Origin: Histomonas meleagridis
Lineage: Eukaryota > Parabasalia > Tritrichomonadida > Dientamoebidae
Length of the DNA stretch: 64,000 nt
NCBI GenBank assembly: GCA_020186115.1
Contig: WSYJ01000001.1
Coordinates: 930,001 to 994,000, forward strand
Direction of reading: 5' to 3'
The notes under the pieces are model-generated. The model worked only from the letters and a program-made list of their open reading frames with translations. It searched no databases and was not told where the DNA came from. Below, in pieces: positions 20,081 through 29,833 of this stretch (its first letter is position 1; every line of letters begins with the position of its first letter). Made by a program: the position numbers and the translations under genes.

Positions 20081-20662
20081 ATGACAGAACTGAAGGGATC
20101 GAGAACAGAGAAGAACTTAGCAATTTCATACGCTGGAGAATCAATGGCAAGAAATAGGTATACCTTTTTTGCGAGTATTGCAAAAAAACAAGGTTATGAA
20201 CATATTGCAGCAATTTTCATTGAAACAGCTGAAAATGAAAAAGAGCATGCAAAGCGTTTCTTAAAGTTTCTCAAAGGAACAGGTGCACCAATTCATGTTC
20301 AATGTGAAATTCCAGGATCATTTTTTGGATCAACTCTTGAAAACTTGAAACAAGCTGCAGATGGAGAAAAAGAAGAGCACATGCAAGGGTATCCTCATAT
20401 GGCTGCAATTGCAGAGCAAGAAGGTTTTCATGAAATTGCCGATCTTTTTAGAAAAATTGCAGCTGTTGAACGCGAACACGAAAAAAGGTTTAGAATTCTC
20501 ATACAACAGTTTGAGGAGGGAACTGTTTTCAGAAGAGATCGTGAGGTTGAGTGGAAATGTAGAAATTGTGGATACATATTTAGAGGATTTGAAGCACCAG
20601 AAGAATGCCCTGCTTGCGGGCACAAGCAAGGGTTTTTCGAGGTGAGGGAAGTTCTCGAGTAA
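20081..20662 (+). CDS. Rubrerythrin (diiron peroxidase)
   Basis: 193 residues, the full classical two-domain rubrerythrin. The ferritin-like four-helix bundle (about 1-145) carries the diiron ligands: EKNLAISYAGESMARNRY, ENEKEHAKRF and EREHEKRF. The C-terminal rubredoxin knuckle (about 155-190) has CRNCGY and CPACGH. The reaction is reduction of H2O2 to water with electrons from a rubredoxin-type centre. This is an oxygen-defence enzyme of anaerobic bacteria and of trichomonad hydrogenosomes. The close bacterial resemblance implies lateral transfer. There is no long N-terminal presequence. A perfect hairpin follows the stop (see 20680-20700). Confidence 0.95.
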   Translation: MTELKGSRTEKNLAISYAGESMARNRYTFFASIAKKQGYEHIAAIFIETAENEKEHAKRFLKFLKGTGAPIHVQCEIPGSFFGSTLENLKQAADGEKEEHMQGYPHMAAIAEQEGFHEIADLFRKIAAVEREHEKRFRILIQQFEEGTVFRRDREVEWKCRNCGYIFRGFEAPEECPACGHKQGFFEVREVLE

Positions 20663-21151
20663 ACAATCAATGAATTGGGCTTGTCTTTTGATAAGACAAG
20701 GAAATAATAAAAACAATAAAAGGAATAAAAGGAAAGTATTATTTAGATAATATTATGTTTTAGTGCTCAACTATTGAGACAGCCAAAAATAATTTAAACG
20801 TTCATTTCTTGTCGGTTTAGTTGTGAAGAAAGACTTTTTAGCCCATAATTCATCTCTCGGTAAAGCAAAAATAGTCAAACAAAAAAAAATGTTACAAAAT
20901 TGTATTTGCTATAAATATATTCAAAGAAATTCTTGTAAGAAAATATCAATGAGATCTAAACGCATATTCAATGATTCCCAACATAATCGAAACTTTATGA
21001 TGTCTCACAAGAATGTTCATTACGTATTCTAAAAAAATGAAATTAATTTCAAATGTATGCAATTTAATCTTAATGGCGAGATAAAAAGAAAAATACTTTT
21101 ATACAAAAGTACCACATGATAAGCAAAACAAAAAGCTTGTTTATTTCTAAA
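20663..21151. other. Convergent intergenic region with a hairpin
   Basis: A perfect inverted repeat, CTTGTCTT (20680-20687) with AAGACAAG (20693-20700) and a 5-nt loop, begins 17 nt after the rubrerythrin stop. The remainder is AT-rich. A frame at 20823-21032 lacks an ATG start and looks random. Confidence 0.6.
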
Positions 21152-21793
21152 TCACATCGTCCTGTTGTTAAGGTTAAACAAAATAATCGTTAATATCTTT
21201 TTCATTTCCAGGCAGTTGTGACATTGTAACTGCATCTCCGACTTTTGTGAACCATTAAATCCAATTTCAAAGCATTGTGCTTTGTTGTTCTCAATTGATT
21301 TTGCATATAAAATTTTACTATATGGGAACACGGTTACATCAGTTGGAGATTTTCCGGTACTGAAAGATACACCACCTGGTGAAGCAGAACAGTCAATACT
21401 TTTTGTACGAAGTCCACCTTTATTTTTGAAAGATGCTTCGTATGAGATGAAAGATATTCCTTCCTTGACAAGGCTAGCCCAACTCTCCTTTCCCTTTTGA
21501 AGCGAATCATAAAAATCAATAATATCAAAATGGTTATTTGTTGTGAATTTATATTCCATTCCACCTGAATATGAATTCATTTTGATAAGAATACAAGTAC
21601 CTGTGTTTTCATTTATAGGCATTGGTTTAATTTCAGCAAAGCCTAGATGAATAATTAATAATGGATCTTCTGTTGATTTTTGTGAGATTTCAAGCCAGTA
21701 GTCTTTCACCACAGCCCATCTTAAAGTTTGTTTTGTCTTTTTTGATTCACCACTCATATATAGATACCAACCCAACATTGTTGTGGTTTCCAT
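21152..21793 (-). CDS. PH-domain protein
   Basis: 213 residues. The N-terminal 105 residues read as a pleckstrin-homology fold: GWYLYMSGESKKTKQTLRWAVVKDYWLEI, then KPMPINENTG, YKFTTNNHFDIIDFYDSL. The C-terminal half (SKILYAKSIENNKAQCFEIGF) may form a second, divergent PH-like beta unit. There are no other domains. It probably binds phosphoinositides or a protein partner at membranes. The assignment rests on fold pattern rather than on strict motifs. Confidence 0.6.
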   Translation of the reverse strand: METTTMLGWYLYMSGESKKTKQTLRWAVVKDYWLEISQKSTEDPLLIIHLGFAEIKPMPINENTGTCILIKMNSYSGGMEYKFTTNNHFDIIDFYDSLQKGKESWASLVKEGISFISYEASFKNKGGLRTKSIDCSASPGGVSFSTGKSPTDVTVFPYSKILYAKSIENNKAQCFEIGFNGSQKSEMQLQCHNCLEMKKILTIILFNLNNRTM

Positions 21794-22087
21794 CTCTCAA
21801 TTGAGTTGTCAAAAAAAAAAAATTGCACTTTTTGAGTAGCGCATCGTGTTAAACAGTTATCAAAAGTGTGGGAAACGTCTAAAATCACATAAAATTCAGA
21901 TTGATCGGTTTCGTCGTTTTTTGGCTATGTGTTGCAATCTGAAGTTTGCAAGTTTTTTTTTTGGTGTTCATCGTTTCTTGTACTAGGAACACCATATAAG
22001 AAAAACTTACACTGGAGCTTCAAATCTATAATGAAGATTCATTGATAATATTTGTTATTTATTAAAATTGATAACCTTATCAAAAGT

Positions 22088-22918
22088 TTATAAGGTTGAC
22101 TGTGTTGAAAGAATTGTGTATCCAAATGTCTTCCTGTTGCTCCTATTTTTACGTACAAAGTAAACAATAACTCCCGCTATAACCAATATTGCAACAATTA
22201 AAATAAATATTCCAAAACCTGATCCCTTCGAAGGTGGATCATTAAATTTTATGAACCCTTTGAAAGGCATTGATGGTTGTCTGATTTCATTTCCACCTCT
22301 TGTTTGAGATGATCCTCTAAGCGAAACATAGTTAGAATCACCAGGATTAGTTATGGAAAGAAGAAGTTTACCTGTTTCCGATGTTTTAGACTCGGCGCTA
22401 CCTGTGATTGTTTTTGATCCAACTGATAATGAATTTCCATCTTGAAGTTCTACGTTATAGTAGATTGAAAATCTACTTGGTATTGCAAACATTATGAGTG
22501 TGTCTTGCTTTTTGTTAAGTTGGTATTCTTTTGGTGAATCCTTTGAAAAAGTTATTGATTCACCTGGAATATTTGTAACCCAACATCGATTGACAATATC
22601 TGTTGGAACGCATACTGCCCAAAATGATAAAGATGTTACATCGTCGCCATGAAATTCAATTTGAGCAAAATTCTTTATGAAAATATAAGGAAGCTTGTCA
22701 GTTATAGTCCAGGTAGTTGATGGTTCATCTCCCATATTATTCATTTGTGATATAGTTATCTTCATTCCGACGTAAGTTCTGAAAACAACTAATAGATTGG
22801 GAGATTCCGATTGAATAACGAGAGGGTCTTGCGGGTCAAACCCTTCTGTGTAGAGTTTCGGAGATAAATCAACATTTAGTATTTGTGAGTAGCAAAGTAC
22901 AGACAAAAGCAAAAACAT
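22088..22918 (-). CDS. Type I membrane glycoprotein-like protein
   Basis: 276 residues with an N-terminal hydrophobic signal (MFLLLSVLCYSQ), a roughly 215-residue luminal or extracellular beta-rich domain, a Gly/Pro stalk, one membrane segment at about 234-256 (GIFILIVAILVIAGVIVYFV) and a short basic tail containing a Tyr motif (FGYTIL). The luminal region has few Cys and no family I recognise. It could be a surface or endomembrane receptor. The YTIL tail fits the YxxPhi signal read by AP mu subunits, one of which is encoded at 34.2 kb. Confidence 0.75.
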   Translation of the reverse strand: MFLLLSVLCYSQILNVDLSPKLYTEGFDPQDPLVIQSESPNLLVVFRTYVGMKITISQMNNMGDEPSTTWTITDKLPYIFIKNFAQIEFHGDDVTSLSFWAVCVPTDIVNRCWVTNIPGESITFSKDSPKEYQLNKKQDTLIMFAIPSRFSIYYNVELQDGNSLSVGSKTITGSAESKTSETGKLLLSITNPGDSNYVSLRGSSQTRGGNEIRQPSMPFKGFIKFNDPPSKGSGFGIFILIVAILVIAGVIVYFVRKNRSNRKTFGYTILSTQSTL

Positions 22919-23385
22919 TTCTGGTTAAGTCGGTTTTGCCATTTGAAACGCGTCAAATTATTCTATCGTTGTATATAGAACATTGTAACTTTGTATTACC
23001 CAAAAAACAAAAATAATTTTCTATGTTATATGTAACATTTCTTTTATTAAAAGTTTTTTTCATCAAGAAGTAATGTTCGGACCTACAAGCATATGCTTTT
23101 GTTCTTCTTTGCGTTTCTTCTTGTAATAGTACTATTCTCTACCTTATCTGAAGATGTGAGAACAATTATGTTAACATCTATTAACTGTCAAGCTGTTACT
23201 AAATTTCAGATATGTTAATTGTAATAACATTATCAATAAGATTTTTTTGCTTAAATTTTTAAAGAAAAAGAAAATTTCATTAAAAAAACATTCTAATTTT
23301 TAATATTATCCATCAAAAAACAGTTTGCAGGCATCCCGTTCATTATGGGGTACACCGTTTACATATTCAAGTATGGTGGCCGCCG
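22919..23385. promoter_or_regulatory. Divergent promoter region
   Basis: Lies between divergent starts at 22918 (minus) and 23386 (plus). Contains ACCGTT at 23354-23359, 27 bp upstream of the Sec23/24 start, and a CGGTTTTGCC block next to the 22918 start. The centre is AT-rich with no gene. Confidence 0.45.
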
Positions 23386-25263
23386 ATGGCCGGGCACTTT
23401 ATGGAAGCTGATGAAAAGGGGTTCGAATTTACGGCATCTTTTCTTCCAAAATCTCCAAAGTTACAAAAAGCAATTCGTTTCCCCATCAAGGCAGCTCTCC
23501 ACCCATTTAATTCAGAAGTAAAACCATTAAATCAAAAATTAGATCTTTGTCCAAGATGTAGATCTTTTTTGTTTAGAGATATAGAAAGACCTAGGATCTG
23601 CCCTTTTTGCGAACTTACGATTAATGATTCAAATCAACCAACAAATTCAATATATACTATATCTGAATGGAATGCTTCAGAACCAGATCCTCCTAAAAAA
23701 ATAATTTTAATTGATGCTTCTCCTGTTTCAGTTGCATGTGGTTTTTATGAGGCGGTTATAAATAATTTATCAAAATCAATTCCTCATGATTTTACCAATT
23801 TCGTTATCGGTTCATATTCACAAGATATTGCTATCTTGGATAACAAAGGAAATGTTTTAATATTCCCAACATTTGATGAAATTGAATTTCCACCAGCTGC
23901 ATTTCATTCCCATGTTCCAAGTGATTTTTCACCACTCCTATCTTTCAAACATCAAAAAACATCAGACCACTTAAGTATGCTTAATTTTGCTCAAAATATT
24001 GTTGGGATTCATGGGAAGATTATTCTTCTTTTATCATCATTTCCCAATGGGCATAATCCAATTTCAACAACCCTTGAACTTACTAAAGTTGAAACCACTA
24101 ATCTCACTCCAGAGTGGTTGAATCTTCAAGACTCATTAGCAGACAAATTTATTCAACTTGACATTCTTGCTCACCCACCTTTTGGTGGATCCATAGACAC
24201 CATTCTCTTCCACAATCTTGTTAAACCATTAAATGGGAACTTCACTTACATCGAAAGTGCCACAAATATTTTAAACGTACTGCGCAACTTTTTCAATACG
24301 TTTGTTGTAGCGGTTAAATTCATCTGCCCCAACTTTATACAAATTGATGGTGGCGAGTCACATGGGTATGTATCCAAGAAAACATTTACCGCTAATTCAC
24401 AGCGCCTAAATGTTATCTCAATGGAGATTGTAAGTGAGACAAAGCTTCAAGTTGCTCCATTTCAAGCGATTGTTAGTTATCGTAACTTTAATGGTGTTGT
24501 TTCAATCCGAGTTTTTACCAAAGTTGTATGCCTTTCAGATGATGTACATGTCCTAACTCAATCAATGAATCAAAATGTAATTATGAGATCAATTGCATAT
24601 GATCTTTTAGATTGTTATATGACCAAAAACTTAACAATTGTTGACATCAAAGAAAGAGCAGTTACAGCTCTTGCTTCAATGTTTAAAGGATACAAAGAAA
24701 AAGGAAAGAAAAAACATTTATTAATTCCAAAATCACTTCAAAAATTACCAATGCTATGTTTAGGCATATTGAAATCGTCTATCTTTTGTTATGGAGTACA
24801 AATGTATGAAAGAATTGGATTAATTAGCAAAATGGAAAAAATGTCAGTTGATGAAATAACTGAAATTTGCATTCCGCAGTTATATGAAGTGACCGATTAT
24901 GTATTGAAAAAATCGGAGTGCCCCAAAAAGTGCCAACTTTCAAAACAAGTACTAAAATCAACAGATATCTTCTTAATGTATGATGGCTTTATAACTTGGG
25001 TATGGGTTGGGAAAAATATAGAACAAAATTTATGTCAAAAGTTATTTGATTGTGACGAATCTTTTTTAATTGAAGAATTAAACAAATTAGAAAATGAAGA
25101 ATCAAAAAGACTCTTCGAATTGATAAAAGGTACAATAAATTTATGCGTAGAAGATAGGTTTGGGCATAGTTCGTTCTTGAATCATTTGATTGAAGATGAA
25201 ACCGTCGACCAACCGTCGTATCGGCGATTTCTCATTGACATCGGATCGAAACTAAATTTATAG
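23386..25263 (+). CDS. COPII coat protein, Sec23/Sec24 family
   Basis: 625 residues. A zinc finger at about 52-74 (CPRCRSFLF ... CPFCEL) is followed by the von Willebrand-like trunk (KKIILIDASPVSVACGFYEAV, GKIILLLSSFPNG, IQLDILAHPPFGG), a beta-barrel, a helical domain and a C-terminal gelsolin-like module (DIFLMYDGFITWVWVGKNIEQ). This order is diagnostic of Sec23/Sec24, which form the inner COPII coat at ER exit sites. The RFPIKAALHPF lead-in favours Sec24-like cargo adaptors. The protein is short because it lacks the long Pro/Gln-rich N-terminal tail of other Sec24s. Confidence 0.8.
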   Translation: MAGHFMEADEKGFEFTASFLPKSPKLQKAIRFPIKAALHPFNSEVKPLNQKLDLCPRCRSFLFRDIERPRICPFCELTINDSNQPTNSIYTISEWNASEPDPPKKIILIDASPVSVACGFYEAVINNLSKSIPHDFTNFVIGSYSQDIAILDNKGNVLIFPTFDEIEFPPAAFHSHVPSDFSPLLSFKHQKTSDHLSMLNFAQNIVGIHGKIILLLSSFPNGHNPISTTLELTKVETTNLTPEWLNLQDSLADKFIQLDILAHPPFGGSIDTILFHNLVKPLNGNFTYIESATNILNVLRNFFNTFVVAVKFICPNFIQIDGGESHGYVSKKTFTANSQRLNVISMEIVSETKLQVAPFQAIVSYRNFNGVVSIRVFTKVVCLSDDVHVLTQSMNQNVIMRSIAYDLLDCYMTKNLTIVDIKERAVTALASMFKGYKEKGKKKHLLIPKSLQKLPMLCLGILKSSIFCYGVQMYERIGLISKMEKMSVDEITEICIPQLYEVTDYVLKKSECPKKCQLSKQVLKSTDIFLMYDGFITWVWVGKNIEQNLCQKLFDCDESFLIEELNKLENEESKRLFELIKGTINLCVEDRFGHSSFLNHLIEDETVDQPSYRRFLIDIGSKLNL

Positions 25264-25905
25264 ATATATTGTTTGAATAAATACGTATACTAAATCAATG
25301 TGTTATTAATTTTTAATGAAAATTTTCAACATTTTTATTCATTTTAATATCATACAAATTTAGAGATTTTTCTCTTTTCTTAATGTATTCCATGAAATCA
25401 TCAGAAATTAATCACTTTAAACTTCGTATTACCTTCTTCCATGAGAAAAACATTTTCTTTTTATTCACTTCATTATAATATTTTTATAGTTATTATATTT
25501 GATACCAAATAGTTATGATGACATCCATTTTAGCGATCATGGCCAACGATCACTTAGCAAACAAAATCTCGTAACGTGCTCAATCTTTTGAATTAATTTT
25601 GATCGGCATTTAAAATGGGAATGATTTTAATAGAGGTACCGCGGCAGAAAACGGTTATTGACATTTTGGCCTCATGGCTAGTTAACATGATAAATTATAT
25701 AAGCTTTATTTGATAAAAACATGCTTTTTCCCGAAATTCGTCCTGACAATTTTGTGATATTTTTATTTTAATACTTGATACGATAAAATAGAAAATTGAA
25801 CGCATTTTTCGGTTATAAAATTAGAAGCTCTAGTAATGTCAAATTACTAAGGAAGCTCTAATTATCAAAAAAACAAGTAAAATATTAAAAATACTATGTT
25901 TTTTA
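25264..25905. other. Intergenic, with an orphan promoter-like block
   Basis: AT-rich. Near 25642-25677 the sequence cagaaaacggttattgac is followed by CTCATGGCTAGTTAA, a promoter-like AACGGT word and an ATG that is closed after three codons. It may mark a lost gene next to the transposon cluster. Confidence 0.4.
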
Positions 25906-26415
25906 CTATTGACTAAATGCTATTAATTTGTATAATATTTGATTACCAGATAAAATTTCAGGAATATTAAAAGTTTTACTGGGATCTTTTAATATTATTT
26001 GTGATATAATGCTTATAATCCATATTAATCCAAATTTTAATTCATTATTGTTTTTGAATTCATCAAAACTATGAACCTTTGCAAGAATTTCGAGACTGTT
26101 GGCAATTTGCCATAATGATACTTGTGAATCATCAGTTATTTCTTCAATACTATGATGGCTAATTGATGTTCCAGCAATATTCATTCTTGTTTTGATTGAA
26201 GTATTTAAATCATTCATGAATGTTACTGATATCGAACTTTTTGCAATATGAGATTTTATTCTGTTATAATCATCATTTCCACACACCCTACTAACATTTC
26301 CAAAAAAGTAGTCTAATGGATGTGATGAATGCCTTTCTGTTGCAAAATGATCTAAGCCTTGTTCAAGTAACCAACGAAAAGAAACTAAGGTATTTAATAA
26401 TTTCATCGAATAATA

Positions 26416-27696
26416 TAGGGTGGCCGATAAGTAACCGGAATTTTGATGTGTGTTGAATTTCGAAAAAAGTATATAAATAAAAAATTATTGTTTATTGAAT
26501 GTAGTTTCCATTATTATTAGCGATACAGGCTTCAAGTCGACGTATCCATTCAAAAAACGAAGATTTATAAAAATCTTCACTTTTCGAGGCGAAAAATTCT
26601 TTAATGGCTTCTGTTAGATCATCTTCTGTTTCAAATTCATTTCCAGCATAAGAATTCTTCATAGTTCCGAACAGGTTAAAATCGCATATAGCTAGATCGG
26701 GTGAATATGAAGGATGAGACAGAATAATGAGGCCCGAATGTCTGAGATACTCTATAACGGTCTTCGCCGAATGACAGGGTGCATTATCGTAGTGCGCCTA
26801 GAGCTTGTGTTTCATATTTCTTGATTTCTTCATAAGTTCAGAACCTTCGATATTCATTAAAATGTTATTTATAAAATAATTGGCGTCAATTTTAACGTGT
26901 GTTGGTTTGACGTCAATTAATTGTACCCCCTTTCCATTGACAAAAATTGTAAACATCGTCTTTTTTGAAAAATGGGTTTCTTCGACCCTTTCTTCTAGAT
27001 TATCTACATCGACTACCCACTTACTTTTATATTGGTAGCGATAAATGAACCATGATTCATCCCCTGTTAATAAGAATTCGAAGACTGTTGCTTCTTCTTG
27101 TTTAATAATTGGGATAAGAATCTTCGCCAATTTTACTCTGCAACTTTTTTGTTCGGGGGTTAAAAAGTGCGGAACCCATCGAAGATTCATACATTTATAT
27201 CCCAATGTTTGAGTAAGATGCCTTAATATTGTATCATGTGTTACATGTAACTCAAGTGCAATCTTACGAGATGAATAGAATGGCTCCTTTTTGAGATGAT
27301 CCTGGATTGAGACGATTAATTGTTCGTCTATCGGTCTTCCTTCCTTAGGCAGATTATTTAAATCTTTTCTGCCCATCTTTATTTCTTTAACCCAAAAATA
27401 CACTTGGGTTTTTGAGAGGGCTTCGTCCCCATATACATCTTTGAGTTCCTTGACTATATCAAGAATCCTCATGTTTTTGCGTAGAAGATACATGATGACG
27501 TACCTTTGTTCCATCTGCTTAACGTACAATTTTTAACGTACAGTGGCCGTTTTTAGATTTTTCTCTATGATCTAAAGGAATTAAATTCTCAAACTCATAA
27601 CAATAAAAATAATTTATACAAGCTATTTATATATATATTTATTTTGTTGATAAGTATTATGTGGGGGGAAATTCCGGTTACTTATCGGCCACCCTA
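26416..27696 (-). mobile_element. Mariner element, 1281 bp, perfect 28-bp TIRs
   Basis: Terminal inverted repeats at 26416-26443 and 27669-27696 are identical over 28 bp (outer bases TAGGGTGGCCGATAAG). They are flanked by TA duplications at 26414-26415 and 27697-27698, the mariner/Tc1 target signature. One transposase frame fills the element on the minus strand. Length, TIR length and DD34D spacing fit the abundant mariner family of Trichomonas vaginalis (Tvmar1). The family name is from memory, not from an alignment. It is inserted in the copy 2 P-like transposase remnant. Confidence 0.92.
26492..27514 (-). pseudogene. Mariner transposase with one premature stop
   Basis: 341 codons from the ATG at 27514 to the stop at 26492-26494, interrupted once by an in-frame TAG (26798-26800). 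The N terminus has two helix-turn-helix motifs (MRILDIVKELKDVYGDEALS; SSRKIALELHVTHDTILRHL). Catalytic residues are the Asp in LLTGDESWF, the Asp in AHYDNAPCH right after the stop, and the Asp in LAICDFNLFG 34 residues later, giving DD34D. CAG to TAG is a likely origin of the stop (Q before AHYDNAP). No frameshift is seen, so the copy is recent or conserved apart from this codon. Confidence 0.9.
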
Positions 27697-28950
27697 TATT
27701 TCTATAAATATAAAAACACCTAAACATAAAATGCTCCACTGTATTGTTCATACATTAATAATTGACAAAAATTTTGACGAGTAAATACCCAAGTGGATAT
27801 GCATCTTTCATTTCACTTATAGGAGAAGAATCTGTTAAAACTTTTCCCAAATTTAAATATTTTTCAAATTCATTTAAAGAAACAGTATCGACAGTATTAT
27901 TTGGATCCATCGCAACAAAACGTTTTCATAATCTCGCTCTTGCGGTTTTGACTGCATGAAGCATATTAAGAACCCAAAAATCTTTTTTATGATTAGAAAT
28001 TGCATCCAATATTTCACTTATTGATTCAATTATTCCAAATCTTATAAGTTATTAAATGATATGAATTATATTTCAGTTCTCAATCAGCAATAAAAAATTT
28101 TATTTGGATTCCATTATTTTCACATTGAAAAATTATGTATTGTAGTGTTTTTATGATTTCATCGATAGGATGCCCATCTTTCGAAAAACATATATGTAAA
28201 ACCTTAGTTTTATAATGTTTTTTGTAGGGATTTAACATTATTGCAAAGAAATTTGTATTGATTTTGAATCATATTCTTCTTTTATTGGAATCTCCTCGTT
28301 GTTTTTTATACACTCTTCATATAATGCTTCAAAATTTTTGAAAATTTCTTGGATATTTTTGCCATTTTCTTTGATATCTGGTGTCAAGATCATTGAATGA
28401 AAAAGCTTTACAGCAGCAGCATCATTACTTATACTTGAAATAATAAGTGGAATTTTTTTTATTCCATTTTGATAAAAAAAATTCATTTATTTTATTATCA
28501 ATTTTATTCTTATCAACAAGATCATTAATTTCATTCTCAAGCATACCTTTAAAATGTTCTCTTAATGATGTTTGAGACGGAAGAGGAACAACTTGTCTCA
28601 TGTGATTATAAGCATCTGGCGATAAGGAATTTAAAATATATGCAAATTTATATATGTCAATGTCATAACTTTAGAAATTTATTTATATAGATTTGAATGA
28701 CAGATGGAGAGAAAATGTTGAAAAAATTCAAAATTTTTAACATTTGGTTTCGATGGAATAGGTTTTTTAAATTGGTTCAAGTTGTTTTGTATCTTTTCTA
28801 TATATGCACATAATAATTCATATTTGGACTTTAATAAGTTATTTTTTTGTACAAGATATAATAATTGCTTTTTTAAAATTGTATTTTTATGTCTTTCAAT
28901 TCCTATAATTTGTTCCAGTTTTGATATTTCTCTTTAGTGTTGCGCCTTTA

Positions 28951-29833
28951 ATGATCCAATAAATAAATTAAAGTTGTTTTTTTTCTCCGAATTCAAAAAA
29001 AGATGGCGCAAAAAACCGTTTTAAAGGCAAATTAATACAAACAGACACTGTGAAAAAAATGCTTGAATTCGTATCTAAAGAAATCAAAATTTTGGAAAAT
29101 TGTCAGGATCATTTTTCGCGAAACCAAAATAAATCAAAATAATTGCTATTTTGGTCTATGATGTTAGATTCTTGAATTCTGCAGTCAATTTTTACGGCAG
29201 AAATACATGATGCAATATGTATGTCAAAAAAATAATTTTGATAAATTATCTCAATCACTAATTAATTTTTTCCATTTTACTTAGCACAGTGATAGAGTCC
29301 AATTATAGAATGATTTATTTCATTAAAAAAAATTCACTTTTAATGAGATTTCAAAAAATTGATCAAAATCATTATTTCTTTAAAATTTCATCAAAATTTG
29401 AATTTATGGTATACATATATATTATCATTATTTTATTTAAGATAAGTTTATTTTATAATTTATATCTTGAGATATTTATATTTTAAACATACATGGTCCA
29501 ACCCACCAAAGGACTTGGAAAGTAAAAAAGAACATGCAATATCTCACCTAGTACCTCAGTATGTTAGATAGTTATGTTGATATCATAGATGACAACGTTG
29601 GTTTGGAAGATAATAAATCGCAATTTGTCTATTTTTTTTTATTTATTCTTCAACTTCCAATTCATATTCTAATTCTGTTTATAAAGAGCATTATTCCTGT
29701 TATCGTGTCTTTGTTACTCAAACAAGTGAAAACATGCTTGATTTTCCCGATTCATAATTTAAACGGTCGTTTATTATTCGTTTCTGGTAGGTGTGGTTGT
29801 CTCAAAAAACAAATTTTCTTCCAACCTTACTGA
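28951..29833. other. Intergenic between two transposase remnants
   Basis: AT-rich. It may contain the N-terminal end of copy 2 and the 3' terminal repeat of copy 1. I could not find matching terminal inverted repeats by eye. A plus-strand frame at 29561-29833 is hydrophobic and probably random. Confidence 0.4.

Larger units (their letters stand above)
25906..28950 (-). pseudogene. P-element/THAP9-like transposase, copy 2, split by a mariner
   Basis: Degenerate minus-strand gene whose pieces align in order with copy 1 (29.8-31.9 kb). From the 5' side they are: a coiled coil at about 28,790-28,940 (LKKQLLYLVQKNNLLKSKY), a SPDAYNHMRQVVPLPSQTSL segment at about 28,560-28,640, a first-Asp region (IISSISNDAAAVKLF), a HICFSKDGHPIDEI block, VLNMLHAVKTARARL (counterpart of DFLHLLNNARSRI in copy 1), then VSLNEFEKYLNLGKVL. 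The C-terminal part lies beyond the mariner (25906-26406, ending DLNTSIKTRMNIAG). Frameshifts and stops are frequent. About 80 residues around the mariner site are missing relative to copy 1. Confidence 0.65.

Noticed and set aside
20823-21032. 69-codon frame downstream of rubrerythrin
   Set aside because: No ATG at its head and random Lys/Asn/Ile composition.
29561-29833. 90-codon hydrophobic frame next to P-like copy 1
   Set aside because: Overlaps the likely 3' end of the element; hydrophobicity follows from T-rich DNA.
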